Assembly: GCA_965262365.1 (NCBI GenBank)
Contig: OZ253541.1
Span: 744,001-808,000 of the forward strand
Direction: 5' to 3'
From: UBA6522 sp965262365
GTDB taxonomy: Bacteria > Pseudomonadota > Gammaproteobacteria > Steroidobacterales > Rariloculaceae
Length of the DNA: 64,000 nt
Part shown: positions 42,166 to 51,053 of the stretch, piece by piece
How positions within the stretch are numbered: position 1 is the stretch's first letter
How the letters are laid out: each line of letters starts with the position of its first letter
The notes under the pieces: model-generated
Database searches by the model: none
The model's input: the letters and a program-made list of their open reading frames with translations, nothing else
Told to the model about the DNA's origin: nothing
Position numbers and translations under genes: made by a program

Positions 42166-42642
42166 GTGGCACAACCGCATGTGCGCCGCCTTGACCCGGG
42201 TGGTCGTGCCCGCGACCACCGCGAACTCGTGGCTCCAGTCGAACTGGTAGGCCTCCCCGGGATCGAAGATCAGCGGCACATAGGCTTGCGAACCGGGCTT
42301 GGAATGCCGCCGCCGCCACGACGCCGCATAGCGGCGCACCGCGTCGTAACCGCCCTCATAGCCCTCGTCCTGCAAGCGCTCGAAAATCCGCAGCACCGAC
42401 AAACGATCCCGCCGGCGCTTGCGCTCGTTGGCCTCCAATAAATCTTCCAGCTTCCCGACCCAGGGACCCAGCTTCGGCAGCGGCTGCACCGACCGCCGGT
42501 AACCGAAAGCCGCCACATCCCCGCGGATCGCCTTGCGAACCGTGTTCCGAGACAACTTCAACTCCCGCGCGATCCGCCGGATCGACTTCCCTCGGTCCAG
42601 ATGCTCCCGACGTATCCGTGCAATCGTCTCCACTACCAGCAT
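42166..42642 (-). pseudogene. IS21-family istA, 5' fragment
   Basis: 158 residues of IstA: MLVVETIARIRREHLDRG, helix-turn-helix SIRRIARELKLSRNTVRKAIRG, and the beginning of the integrase core FDPGEAYQFDWSHEFAVVAG. It is cut at 42166 by the IS3 element; the rest of istA and all of istB are missing from the window. Confidence 0.88.
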
Positions 42643-42759
42643 CTCCCCTCACCCCGTCAGTCCATACAACGAGGCGAGTTGAATCGCTCTACTTGGGGTG
42701 GGTCAATTCTTGGACGCCTATCCCCCCGCTAGTGGGTCACTATTGCGCGCCGATTAACA
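42643..42759 (-). mobile_element. Right end of the IS21-family element
   Basis: The outer end reads inward TGTTAATCGGCGCGCAATAG. Two copies of a GGGTCA-containing terminal repeat (near 42700 and 42733) lie between the end and istA, as in other IS21 elements. Confidence 0.6.
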
Positions 42760-42890
42760 GACAAAGCGGCCGCAGTGCGCAACTCAGGATTTTCGACGCC
42801 TGCGATGAAGGTCCGTAGGCGTCCGTTCTCCGGCGAGCGGAGTGACGACTTCGCAGGTTTTGAATCGACGGGGCTTCCATTTGCGATCGG

Positions 42891-43340
42891 TCAAACCTTC
42901 CCCTGCTTGCGAAGCGCGATCAACACGTCCGCTAGCTTTTCCAGTCGCCTTAGCACCAACGCGTCCATCAGCTTTGCCTGAAACTCCTCACGCTCGACGC
43001 CAACACCCGCTTCCAGCGGCATCGTTTGAGGCCTGTCCTGACGCTCCAGGAAATTCGCAGGAAGGGTGACGCTATCTGCGTCGCTGGACTGTGAGACCGT
43101 CTCGGCAATCAGAGCGGTGGAATCTATGCATCTATGCAGTGGCAGCTCTTCAGACTGACGTGACCAGCGCTCGCCAGTGTGTCGCAAGATCTTTACCGCG
43201 AGTTGGCGCGGGTCGTAACTCGCCCATCCCAAGCTCACGTACCGACAGTCGGTCTGCTCTTCAGGGTAGATGCCATCATGTGACCTATAGTCGAGCAAGA
43301 CGACAGGACGGTGCGTGAGGCTTCGAGGATCTGGATCCAT
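42891..43340 (-). CDS. Hypothetical protein
   Basis: 149 residues from the ATG at 43340 (MDPDPRSLTHRPVVLLDYRSHDG), preceded by GGAG 9 bp upstream. The N-terminal half looks like a small beta domain (RYVSLGWASYDPRQLAVKILRHTGERWSR); the C-terminal half is helical (FQAKLMDALVLRRLEKLADVLIALRKQ). No family recognised. The AT-rich upstream region has an inverted repeat. Confidence 0.65.
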   Translation of the reverse strand: MDPDPRSLTHRPVVLLDYRSHDGIYPEEQTDCRYVSLGWASYDPRQLAVKILRHTGERWSRQSEELPLHRCIDSTALIAETVSQSSDADSVTLPANFLERQDRPQTMPLEAGVGVEREEFQAKLMDALVLRRLEKLADVLIALRKQGKV

Positions 43341-43366
43341 AATTTTACTCCAATTAGTACTTATAG

Positions 43367-43383
43367 TAACATTACTAATGTTA
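43367..43383. promoter_or_regulatory. 17-bp inverted repeat upstream of the hypothetical gene
   Basis: TAACATTA-C-TAATGTTA in an AT-rich stretch about 27 bp before the ATG at 43340; operator candidate. Confidence 0.35.
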
Positions 43384-43683
43384 GTATCTGCAACAAATTT
43401 ATTCAAGGAGACGGTAAAAATCGATTCGTCGCCCCTGATCAGAACAGTTCGCGGACATCGAAAATTGGGGGAATTCGTGCGGCTCGGGGAGCGGAGTAGG
43501 GATGCCAAACTAGTAGAGGCCGCTGAAGAGGCCGACCGGCTGACGCGCGAGCGCCGGTCGGTGGTTTCGTTTTTCCCGATCGTTGAGCATGCCCTGGGCG
43601 AGAACGCGGACAAGGGAGGCTCTCACTTTCGCCGTATGCCAATTACAGACTTGGGTGTCGATTTCGTCTTGGTGCCGGGATGA
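43378..43683 (+). CDS. Doubtful small ORF
   Basis: The frame starts MLVSATNLFKETVKI and contains a helical charged stretch (LGERSRDAKLVEAAEEADRLTRERRS). No good ribosome-binding site, no known domain, and the start lies in the control region of the divergent gene. It may be a remnant. Confidence 0.2.
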   Translation: MLVSATNLFKETVKIDSSPLIRTVRGHRKLGEFVRLGERSRDAKLVEAAEEADRLTRERRSVVSFFPIVEHALGENADKGGSHFRRMPITDLGVDFVLVPG

Positions 43684-43933
43684 ATCAGACGGTGAACAGG
43701 GGTCGAGGGGGAACTCCATTACGGAGTGGGAAGGGTTCAGGATTGGACCTGACGAACCGAGGGTTGCAATGACACGTATTAGTACTGTTTGTGCTTGGCG
43801 AGTGGCGTCATTGGCCGCCAAGATGTCTCCAATAGTTTCAGACAATTACGCATCTAACGTAGGTCAGAACGTGGGGCATAAAAACTCTGTCTCAAATAAA
43901 TGCTATATTAATCAATAACCTATGCTTTGTAAG
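43684..43933. other. Island/backbone junction stretch without a gene
   Basis: No supported gene. The DNA becomes AT-rich toward the tRNA gene 3' end, which is where an integrase attachment site would be expected. I found no second copy of the tRNA 3' end inside the window. Confidence 0.4.
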
Positions 43934-44008
43934 TGGCGCTCCCTAGGGGAATCGAACCCCTGTTTCAGCCTTGAGAGGGCCGCGTCCTGACCGCTAGACG
44001 AAGGGAGC
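43934..44008 (-). tRNA. tRNA-Glu (anticodon CTC)
   Basis: Minus-strand cloverleaf starting GCTCCCTTCGTCTAG, anticodon loop CTCTCAA, T-arm AGGGGTTCGATTCCCCT, acceptor pairing GCTCCCT/AGGGAGC, encoded CCA. It forms the boundary between the accessory region and the conserved backbone. Confidence 0.93.
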
Positions 44009-44137
44009 GCTGTGCTCGGGGAAAATCGGGCTGTTATGATAACGGTCTTTCGGGAACGGTGAAACTTGGCCTGCTCGAAAGCTCGCAGTTCTCTCCAATC
44101 GTCTGTTTCGGTCGCCCTGTCGGGCGGCCGGTAGCCT

Positions 44138-45499
44138 ATGCGGGTTAGCGCCGAAACTGCTTTGAACACCGCGGAAGATCAAGTACTCACCGGCCCTGTG
44201 GTCATCCGCAGGCCGCAGCATACGCTCAGCCGATCGAATATCTCCGGCAACGCGCTCAAGGTCCTTTATCGACTCAAGAGTTGCGGGCACCAGGCGTTTC
44301 TCGTCGGCGGCGGCGTGCGCGACCTGCTGCTCGGCCTTCGCCCCAAGGACTTCGACGTGGCCACCGATGCGCATCCGGAACAGGTTCGCAAGCTGTTTCG
44401 CAATTGCCGCCTGATCGGGCGGCGCTTCCGTCTGGCGCATGTTCGGTTCGGGCGGGAGGTTATTGAGGTGGTCACCTTCCGATCATCGCAAAGCGGCGCT
44501 GCGGACGACCGCGAGCACGCCGACAGTGGCCGAATTCTTCGCGACAACGTGTACGGCACCATCGACGAAGATATCTGGCGTCGCGATTTCACGGTCAACG
44601 CGCTCTACTACAACATCGCCGATTTCAGCATCCTGGATTACACCAGCGGGATGGAAGACATCGCCAGCCGCACGATGCGACTCATCGGCGACCCCGTGGC
44701 TCGATACCGCGAAGACCCGGTCAGGATGCTCCGGGCGGCGCGGTTGTCGGCGAAGTTGAGTTTCAAGATCGCAAAGCGCTCAGCGAGGCCCATCAGTGAA
44801 TTGGCGGAGTTGCTGCGCGATGTCCCCGCAGCAAGACTCTACGACGAAACGCTCAAGCTGTTCCATGCCGGCCATTCCGCCAGCAGTTTCAAACGCTTGC
44901 GAGAATACGGGCTGTTCGAATACCTCTTTCCTCACACGGACCGGACGCTTCAGGCCGGCGACGGCGGTGTGGCCCTCAAATTTATCGAGATGGGTCTGAA
45001 CAATACCGATCGGCGAGTCAAGGCGCGCAAGCCCGTAACGCCGATGTTTCTTTACGCTGTACTGCTGTGGTTTCCCATCCGGGAAATCGTGGAACGGGTT
45101 CGCAGGGAAGACGGCGGCAACGAGATAGAAGCCTTCCTGGATGCCTGCGATGAGGTGCTCGGGGAGCAGCAGGAGCACACGGCGTTTCCGCGGCGATTCA
45201 GCGCGCCGATGAAGGAAATGCTGCTCATGCAGCGCCGCTTTCACAATCGTCGAGGCGCCCGAGCCAGCAGGTTGTTGCAACACAGGCAGTTTCGCGCGGC
45301 CTACGACTTCCTGGTCTTGCGTGCCGAGTGCGGTGACGCCGATCCTGAACTGGCGCGCTGGTGGACAGAGATACAGACGCTCTCACCGGAGGATCAACGC
45401 AAGGCCTTCACTATCAAGAGCCGGCAGTCCTCGCGTCGACGACGACGGACTCGGCGAAGATCCTCGGAAGGCGAGCCGGGACAGGACAAGCTCGCGTAA
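44138..45499 (+). CDS. pcnB: Poly(A) polymerase I
   Basis: 453 residues. The class II nucleotidyltransferase head has FLVGGGVRDLLLGLRPKDFDVATDAHPEQV, the RRFRLAHV block and the RRDFTVNALYYN block that distinguish PcnB/CCA enzymes. GDPVARYREDPVRMLRAARLSAKL is the RNA-binding part, and the C-terminus is very Arg-rich, as is usual for PcnB. It adds poly(A) tails to RNA and promotes decay. First gene of pcnB-dNK-panB-panC, the usual gammaproteobacterial neighbourhood. CCA-adding activity is unlikely given length and tail. Confidence 0.95.
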   Translation: MRVSAETALNTAEDQVLTGPVVIRRPQHTLSRSNISGNALKVLYRLKSCGHQAFLVGGGVRDLLLGLRPKDFDVATDAHPEQVRKLFRNCRLIGRRFRLAHVRFGREVIEVVTFRSSQSGAADDREHADSGRILRDNVYGTIDEDIWRRDFTVNALYYNIADFSILDYTSGMEDIASRTMRLIGDPVARYREDPVRMLRAARLSAKLSFKIAKRSARPISELAELLRDVPAARLYDETLKLFHAGHSASSFKRLREYGLFEYLFPHTDRTLQAGDGGVALKFIEMGLNNTDRRVKARKPVTPMFLYAVLLWFPIREIVERVRREDGGNEIEAFLDACDEVLGEQQEHTAFPRRFSAPMKEMLLMQRRFHNRRGARASRLLQHRQFRAAYDFLVLRAECGDADPELARWWTEIQTLSPEDQRKAFTIKSRQSSRRRRRTRRRSSEGEPGQDKLA

Positions 45500-45504
45500 A
45501 TCGT

Positions 45505-46164
45505 ATGGGGTTTTCTTCGGACAATCCGGGCTACGTCGTCGTCGAAGGACCGGTTGGTTCCGGCAAGGCCGGTCTTGCCAACCGATTGGCAAAGAGTTTC
45601 GGCGGCGAACTGTTTCTCGACAATCCACGGGAAAACCCGTTCCTGTCGCGGTTCTACCTGAATAACCGCCAGGCGGCGCTGCCGGCCCAATTGTTTCTTC
45701 TCTTCCAGCGCGCGCGTGTGCTGGATCATATTCGCCAAAGCGACCTGTTCAGCAGCGTTCGAATTACAGATTTTCTGATGGACAAGGATCACCTGTTCGC
45801 TGAACGCGTTCTGGACCGTAGTGAATTCGCGCTCTATCGGCAGGTGTACCGAACACTTGATCTGAACCCGCCTCGACCGAATCTGGTGATCTACCTTCAG
45901 GCGCCGCCGGATATCCTGATGCGGCGAATTGCCAGCCGCGGTCTCGAAGCCGAAAAGGGTATCGACCTGGGTTATCTGGAGCGGCTGTGTGAAGCTTATG
46001 CAAAATTCTTCTACCTATACGATGAGGCGCCGCTGCTAATCGTGAATGCAGCGGAATTCGACCCCGGCCAACGGGAGCTGGACTACAAGGAGTTGCTGCG
46101 GGCGATCGGTCGCGTCAGGCCCGGGCGCCAGTTCTTCAATCCGGCCGCAGCGACGATTGCCTGA
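45505..46164 (+). CDS. Deoxynucleoside kinase
   Basis: 219 residues from the ATG at 45505, 5 bp after pcnB. P-loop GPVGSGKAGLA, substrate-binding FLDNPRENPFLSRFY, the YRTLDLNPPRPNLVIYLQAPP core, and the lid RIASRGLEAEKGIDLGYLERL match the deoxyadenosine/deoxyguanosine kinase family. The P-loop has Ala where Ser/Thr normally follows Lys, which may weaken Mg-ATP binding. In many gammaproteobacteria folK occupies or shares this place; folK is absent here. It would salvage deoxynucleosides if active. Confidence 0.88.
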   Translation: MGFSSDNPGYVVVEGPVGSGKAGLANRLAKSFGGELFLDNPRENPFLSRFYLNNRQAALPAQLFLLFQRARVLDHIRQSDLFSSVRITDFLMDKDHLFAERVLDRSEFALYRQVYRTLDLNPPRPNLVIYLQAPPDILMRRIASRGLEAEKGIDLGYLERLCEAYAKFFYLYDEAPLLIVNAAEFDPGQRELDYKELLRAIGRVRPGRQFFNPAAATIA

Positions 46165-46187
46165 GGCGCCACGCCGGAGGATTTGTC

Positions 46188-47018
46188 ATGTACAAGCAAC
46201 TGCAACAGCGGGGCATGCCGTCCCCTCCGGTCAATGTCTCCACCTTGCGGCAGATGAAGGAGGATGGCGTGCCCATCGCGTGCCTGACCGCCTATGACGC
46301 CAGCTTTTCGCAACTGGTCGATATGGCCGGCGTGGACCTCGTTCTCGTCGGTGACTCCCTGGGCATGGTTATCCAGGGCCACGAGACCACCGTTCCGGTG
46401 ACCGTTGGCGACGTCGTCTATCACACCCGTAGCGTGGCGCGCGGAATCGGACGAGCATTCCTGGTCTCCGATCTGCCCTTCATGAGTTACGCCTCGCCCG
46501 TCCAGGCGCTGGACAATGCCGTGCGGCTCATGCAGGAAGGCGGTGCGATGATGGTCAAGCTCGAGGGCGGCCAGAGCCAGGTCGACGTGGTGTCCTGCCT
46601 GGCGCGGCACGATATTCCCGTTTGCGCCCACGTGGGGCTCAAGCCGCAGTCGGTACACAAGATCGGGGGCTTCAAGGTTCAGGGCAGGAAGCCCTCGGCG
46701 GTGCGGCAGATGGTGGAGGACGCCAAGGCGCTGGAGGGTGCCGGGGCCGACCTGCTGCTGCTTGAATGCGTCCCCAACGAAGTGGGCGAGTTGATCTCCC
46801 AGGCGATACAACTGCCGATTATCGGCATCGGGGCAGGACCGTCCGTTCACGGGCAGATACTCGTCCTGTACGACATGCTGGGTATCACCCAGGGCCGTAC
46901 GCCGCGTTTCGTGAAGAACTTCATGGACGATGCGGATTCGCCGCTGGAAGCCCTGCAGGCGTATGTCCTGGCGGTGCGCAATCGCGATTATCCTACCAGC
47001 GAGCACTGTTTCTCCTGA
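46188..47018 (+). CDS. panB: 3-methyl-2-oxobutanoate hydroxymethyltransferase
   Basis: 276 residues, GGAGG before the ATG. Signature segments include TAYDASFSQLVD, DLVLVGDSLGMVIQGHETT, VKLEGG, HVGLKPQSVHKIGGFKVQGR, LLECVP and PIIGIGAGPSVHGQILV. It catalyses the first committed step of pantothenate synthesis using methylene-tetrahydrofolate. Cytosolic. Paired with panC. Confidence 0.97.
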   Translation: MYKQLQQRGMPSPPVNVSTLRQMKEDGVPIACLTAYDASFSQLVDMAGVDLVLVGDSLGMVIQGHETTVPVTVGDVVYHTRSVARGIGRAFLVSDLPFMSYASPVQALDNAVRLMQEGGAMMVKLEGGQSQVDVVSCLARHDIPVCAHVGLKPQSVHKIGGFKVQGRKPSAVRQMVEDAKALEGAGADLLLLECVPNEVGELISQAIQLPIIGIGAGPSVHGQILVLYDMLGITQGRTPRFVKNFMDDADSPLEALQAYVLAVRNRDYPTSEHCFS

Positions 47019-47056
47019 TAGAATTGCGGCCGTTTCGGCGCGAGGAGAGATCAGAG

Positions 47057-47932
47057 GTGCACAAGTCGGGCGTTCCCCTGCAAGGCGCCTATACCACGAA
47101 GGCCGTTCGCGAGTTGATCGGTAGCTGGAGACTGACCCATCAGACCGTGGCCCTGGTCCCTACCATGGGTGACCTGCACCAGGGGCACCTGAGTCTGATG
47201 AAGGTGGCGCGCGAGCACGCCGACCGCGTCGTCTGCAGCATCTTCGTCAATCCCACGCAGTTCGGGGGCGGCGAGGATTTTGCCTCCTATCCGCGCTCCC
47301 TGGCCGAGGATGAGTCGGTATTGGCCGAGCAGGGACTGGTGGACCTGGTATTTGCACCGGACGAGAAGGACATCTATCCGTTCGGAATCGAGGCGGCGCT
47401 GAGGGTCTCGGTACCCCAGTTGCACAATGAACTGTGTGCCGCGAATCGTCCCGGGCATTTCGAAGGCGTGGCTTCGGTGGTATTGCGGCTACTCGGCATC
47501 GTCGCGCCTGACGTCATGGTGCTCGGGGAAAAGGATTTTCAGCAGCTCGTATTGCTGCGCCGCATGGTCCGGGATCTACAGTTGCCGGTCCAGGTGCTTG
47601 GGGGCTCTATCCAGCGTGAGCGGGATGGGCTTGCGATGAGTTCCCGCAATCGATATCTGAGCGCTGCCGAGCGCCGCACGGCGCCGAAGCTGCACGATGA
47701 GTTGAAGCGCGTACGGCAGGCACTGCGCAGGGGAGAGCGGGATTTTTGTGCCCTGGAGGTGCAAGCGTCCCAGGCATTGCAGGTTGCGGGGTTCGATCCA
47801 GACTACGTGGAAGTTCGCCGGGCCGGTGACTTGAGCAGGCCCAACGGTGTGGAGTCAGCCGGCGAGGACCTGATCGTTCTCGCGGCGGCGTGGTTGGGCA
47901 AGGCGCGGCTGATCGATAACTTGCGAATCTAG
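47057..47932 (+). CDS. panC: Pantothenate synthetase
   Basis: 291 residues from a GTG at 47057, with GAGGAGA 8 bp upstream. The frame is open further upstream but into panB. Motifs: VPTMGDLHQGHLSLM (HIGH-type ATP site), SIFVNPTQFG, GEKDFQQLVLLRRMV, and RERDGLAMSSRNRYLS (KMSKS-like). It ligates pantoate and beta-alanine. Forms the pan operon with panB. Confidence 0.96.
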   Translation: MHKSGVPLQGAYTTKAVRELIGSWRLTHQTVALVPTMGDLHQGHLSLMKVAREHADRVVCSIFVNPTQFGGGEDFASYPRSLAEDESVLAEQGLVDLVFAPDEKDIYPFGIEAALRVSVPQLHNELCAANRPGHFEGVASVVLRLLGIVAPDVMVLGEKDFQQLVLLRRMVRDLQLPVQVLGGSIQRERDGLAMSSRNRYLSAAERRTAPKLHDELKRVRQALRRGERDFCALEVQASQALQVAGFDPDYVEVRRAGDLSRPNGVESAGEDLIVLAAAWLGKARLIDNLRI

Positions 47933-47967
47933 CAGCCGGCGACGCAGGAAATAGCGGCTGCAATTTT
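47932..47967 (+). terminator. Possible terminator after panC
   Basis: GCAGCCG (47932-47938) pairs with CGGCTGC (47955-47961), followed by AATTTT. It lies between the convergent panC and queG genes. The loop of 16 nt is long, so this is tentative. Confidence 0.4.
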
Positions 47968-47978
47968 GCCACGGGCTG

Positions 47979-49121
47979 CTACGTCGCAAGCTCCAAGCCC
48001 GTTTCGGCGGCGGTCGATTGATGTTGCTCCAGCGCCCAGAGAACGTGTTCCCGTACAACTTCCGAGGGGTGATCGATCCGCTCGCTCAGCGCGGCGACGA
48101 CTTCGGGGGATGTCTGCGCATTGCCCAGTGCAATGGCGAGGTTCCTTAGCCAGCCAACGTAGCCGGCACGGCGCAGTGCGCTGCCCCGGGTGCCGGCGTC
48201 CCAGTCGGTCTCGCTCCAGCGGAACAGGTCAACAAGCAAGGCGATGTCGAGGCCGTGACGGGGAGAAAAGTCCGCTTCGCTGCTGGGCACGGCAAACTTG
48301 TTCCACGGGCAGACCAACTGGCAGTCGTCGCAGCCGAAGATCCGATTGCCGATCGCGCTTCGGAACTCCACGGGAATACTGCCGCGCAGTTCGATCGTCA
48401 GGTAGGAAATGCACCGCCGCGCGTCCAGAACATAGGGAGCAACGATCGCGTCCGTGGGGCAGATGTCGATGCACGCGGTGCAGCTCCCGCAATGGTCCCT
48501 GGCAGGCTCGTCCACGGGCAGGGGAATGTCTGTAAAGAGCTCACCGAGAAAAAACCACGAACCGGCATTGATGTTCAGCAGGTTGGTGTGCTTGCCGATC
48601 CAGCCGAGGCCGGCATTTTGCGCCAGCGGCTTTTCCAGGACCGGGGCGCTGTCCACGAACACCCGGTAGCCGCTGCCACCGACCCGATCCCGGATGAACT
48701 CGGCGAGGCGCCTCAGCCGAGCCCGCAAGACCTTGTGGTAGTCCCTGCCCAGGGCGTAGCGGGAGACGTAGGCGTGCGGCGATCCGTCGAGCATTTCGTC
48801 GGCATCGGCGCTCCCCTCGGGCCAATAGTCCATCCTTGCCGAGATGACGCGCACGGTCCCGGGCACCAGCTCTGCCGGCCTGGTGCGCTTGCTGCCGTGC
48901 CGACTGAGGTAAACCATCTCACCGTGGAATCCACGCGCAAGCCATGACTTGAATCGGGACTCGGCCTCGCCCAGGTCAACATCGGCAACGCCGATCTGCT
49001 GAAATCCCAGCGCCCGGCCCTCGCGCTTGATGGCCTCCGCCAGATCGGTGAGCTGCGCCTCGTCCAGGCCGCATGGGTCAGCGGCCGCGGCGGGCGAATC
49101 CGGTACATGATCGGTTTGCAT
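47979..49121 (-). CDS. queG: Epoxyqueuosine reductase
   Basis: 380 residues from the ATG at 49121; the frame stays open to 49244, but the extra residues are encoded by a tandem repeat and are probably not part of the protein. Motifs: GFQQIGVADVDL at the N-terminus, GKHTNLLNINAGSWFFLGELFT, two 4Fe-4S clusters (CGSCTACIDICPTDAI and CDDCQLVCPWNK), and a C-terminal HEAT-like segment. It performs the last step of queuosine synthesis in tRNA using cobalamin. Convergent with panC, divergent from nnr. Confidence 0.95.
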   Translation of the reverse strand: MQTDHVPDSPAAAADPCGLDEAQLTDLAEAIKREGRALGFQQIGVADVDLGEAESRFKSWLARGFHGEMVYLSRHGSKRTRPAELVPGTVRVISARMDYWPEGSADADEMLDGSPHAYVSRYALGRDYHKVLRARLRRLAEFIRDRVGGSGYRVFVDSAPVLEKPLAQNAGLGWIGKHTNLLNINAGSWFFLGELFTDIPLPVDEPARDHCGSCTACIDICPTDAIVAPYVLDARRCISYLTIELRGSIPVEFRSAIGNRIFGCDDCQLVCPWNKFAVPSSEADFSPRHGLDIALLVDLFRWSETDWDAGTRGSALRRAGYVGWLRNLAIALGNAQTSPEVVAALSERIDHPSEVVREHVLWALEQHQSTAAETGLELAT

Positions 49122-49154
49122 CGTCTTGGTCGACATCGGGCCTGTTACCGTGGC

Positions 49155-49270
49155 CGCTTCGGAGCACGTCGGGTTCATCACCCTGGGCGCTTTGGTGAAC
49201 GTCTGGTCCATCACGCTGGGCGCTTCGGTGCACGTCGGGTCCATTACGCTGGCTGCTTCGGTGGGCGTTG
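49155..49270. repeat. 33-bp degenerate tandem repeat between queG and nnr
   Basis: Units start at 49155, 49188 and 49221, with a partial one at 49254; the core is CGCTTCGGTGCACGTCGGGT. It occupies most of the divergent promoter region of queG and nnr and happens to be open in both directions. Confidence 0.8.
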
Positions 49271-49307
49271 CCAGTCAGGCTGGACCCACGGGTTAGTATA
49301 TCGCTCC

Positions 49308-50807
49308 ATGGAAGCGGCCAGCCCCAGACTCCCCAAGGCGATCTATACAGCGGCCCAGGTCCGCAGTCTGGACAGGATCGCCATCGAGGAGTTCGGGATC
49401 CCCAGCTACGCGCTGATGTGTCGCGCCGCGGAAGCCGCGGTCGCGGCATTGCGGCTGCACTGGCCCGCGGCGAAATCGTTGGCCGTGTATTGCGGCGCAG
49501 GCAACAACGCGGGCGACGGTTACGTTGTGGCGCGCCTGGCCGTTGACCTGGGTTTGCAGGCACGGGTCATCGCTGTTGTTTCGCCCGAGCGGCTATCCGG
49601 GGACGCGGCGCGCGCCTGGAATGACTATCGGGACCAGGGAGGATCGGTCGAGCCTTTCGACGCAAACCGGATTCCGGACGAGGACGTGCTCGTCGATGCG
49701 CTCCTGGGAAATGGTCTGGACCGTGAACTGCGCGGTGACTTTCTCGCGGCCGTGTCGGCCATGGATGCTGCCCCACGACCGGTGTTGTCACTGGATATTC
49801 CTACCGGGCTTCAAACCGATACCGGCTTGCCCATGGGCGCCGCCGTCCACGCGGACCTGACCGTCACCTTCGTGGGGCTCAAGCTGGGCCTGTATGTCGG
49901 CGAGGGCGCGAACTATCGGGGGGTGCTGGAGTTCGCCGGTCTGGGCATTCCCGCTGCCGCCCATGCCATGGTCGAGCCTCCGATGGAAAGGCTGACAGGT
50001 GCTTCAGTGCGGGCAATGCTGCCGCCTCGACACCGGACCGCGCACAAGGGGGACGCGGGGAGTCTGTTGCTGGTGGGCGGCGGTCCGGGCATGTCCGGCG
50101 CGATTCGTCTGGCCGCGGAGGCGGCGCTACGTGCGGGTGCCGGATTGGTGCGCGTGGCGACCCATCCCGACTCGGTGGGTGCCGTGATGGCCGGTCGGGC
50201 CGAGGTGATGTGCGTGGCCATCGAGGATGCCGGGCAGCTTGCGCCCTGGCTGCGAGCGGCCGACGGTGTCGTGCTGGGACCCGGGCTGGGACAATCGGCC
50301 TGGGCGCGCGCAGTATGGCAGCAGGTGTTGACCAGCGAGCTTCCCCTGGTTCTGGATGCCGACGGCCTGAACCTGCTGGCCGAGGAGGGCAGGGCGAGAG
50401 GCAATTGGATACTGACACCCCACCCGGGCGAGGCGGCCCGTCTGCTTGGAACATCCACCCGGGAAATTCAGGCAGACAGACCGAGTGCCGCGATGCGAAT
50501 TGCGGAAACATGTCACGCCATAGCGATCCTCAAGGGCGCAGGGACAATTATCGCCGCGACGGGTGAAGTCCCAATTCGGCTATGCGACCGAGGCAACCCC
50601 GGAATGGCAACGGCGGGCATGGGCGATGTGCTGGCGGGCATCCTCGGCGGCTTGCTGGTGCAATCCGGGGATCTTTGTGCTGTTGCGCAGGCGGGTGTGT
50701 GGATACACGCTGCCTGCGGCGACGCTGCGTCACAAGGCGGCGAACGGGGGTTATTGGCAGGGGACCTGATGGGGCACATCCGGGAGGCGGTGAATCCCCT
50801 TGGATAA
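49308..50807 (+). CDS. nnr: Bifunctional NAD(P)HX epimerase/dehydratase
   Basis: 499 residues from the ATG at 49308; upstream codons in frame come from the tandem repeat. The N-terminal epimerase (YjeF_N) part has YCGAGNNAGDGYVVARL and LSLDIPTGLQTDTG. The C-terminal ADP/ATP-dependent dehydratase (carbohydrate-kinase-like) part has HKGDAGSLLLVGGGPGMSGA, LTPHPGEAARLLG and GNPGMATAGMGDVLAG. It repairs hydrated NADH/NADPH. The conserved order nnr-tsaE is here interrupted by a carbonic anhydrase gene. Confidence 0.96.
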   Translation: MEAASPRLPKAIYTAAQVRSLDRIAIEEFGIPSYALMCRAAEAAVAALRLHWPAAKSLAVYCGAGNNAGDGYVVARLAVDLGLQARVIAVVSPERLSGDAARAWNDYRDQGGSVEPFDANRIPDEDVLVDALLGNGLDRELRGDFLAAVSAMDAAPRPVLSLDIPTGLQTDTGLPMGAAVHADLTVTFVGLKLGLYVGEGANYRGVLEFAGLGIPAAAHAMVEPPMERLTGASVRAMLPPRHRTAHKGDAGSLLLVGGGPGMSGAIRLAAEAALRAGAGLVRVATHPDSVGAVMAGRAEVMCVAIEDAGQLAPWLRAADGVVLGPGLGQSAWARAVWQQVLTSELPLVLDADGLNLLAEEGRARGNWILTPHPGEAARLLGTSTREIQADRPSAAMRIAETCHAIAILKGAGTIIAATGEVPIRLCDRGNPGMATAGMGDVLAGILGGLLVQSGDLCAVAQAGVWIHAACGDAASQGGERGLLAGDLMGHIREAVNPLG

Positions 50808-51053
50808 GCAGCGCATTCCTGCGTGCACCAACTTCACGACGCCCTGCATTCGGGCTCGCGTCTTATTGGGATACGCGATCTTTTGACGGCGTACAAGCGC
50901 TCAAATAGTATCGCCGACAGCGGCTGGCGCGCCGACGCAGGCAAGGCAGTCGACGGAGGCAGCGCGATGCAAGAGCAGTAGACGGGCATGCGCGCCACTG
51001 TTGCCGGGATTTCCGGGCGCAGAAGGCAGGATTTCAAAGCAGGAGCCACGTTC

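Noticed and set aside
49155..49270. CRISPR or coding extension of queG/nnr
   Set aside because: Units are contiguous and degenerate with no spacers. Both encoded extensions are absent from the usual protein start, which aligns downstream of the repeats.
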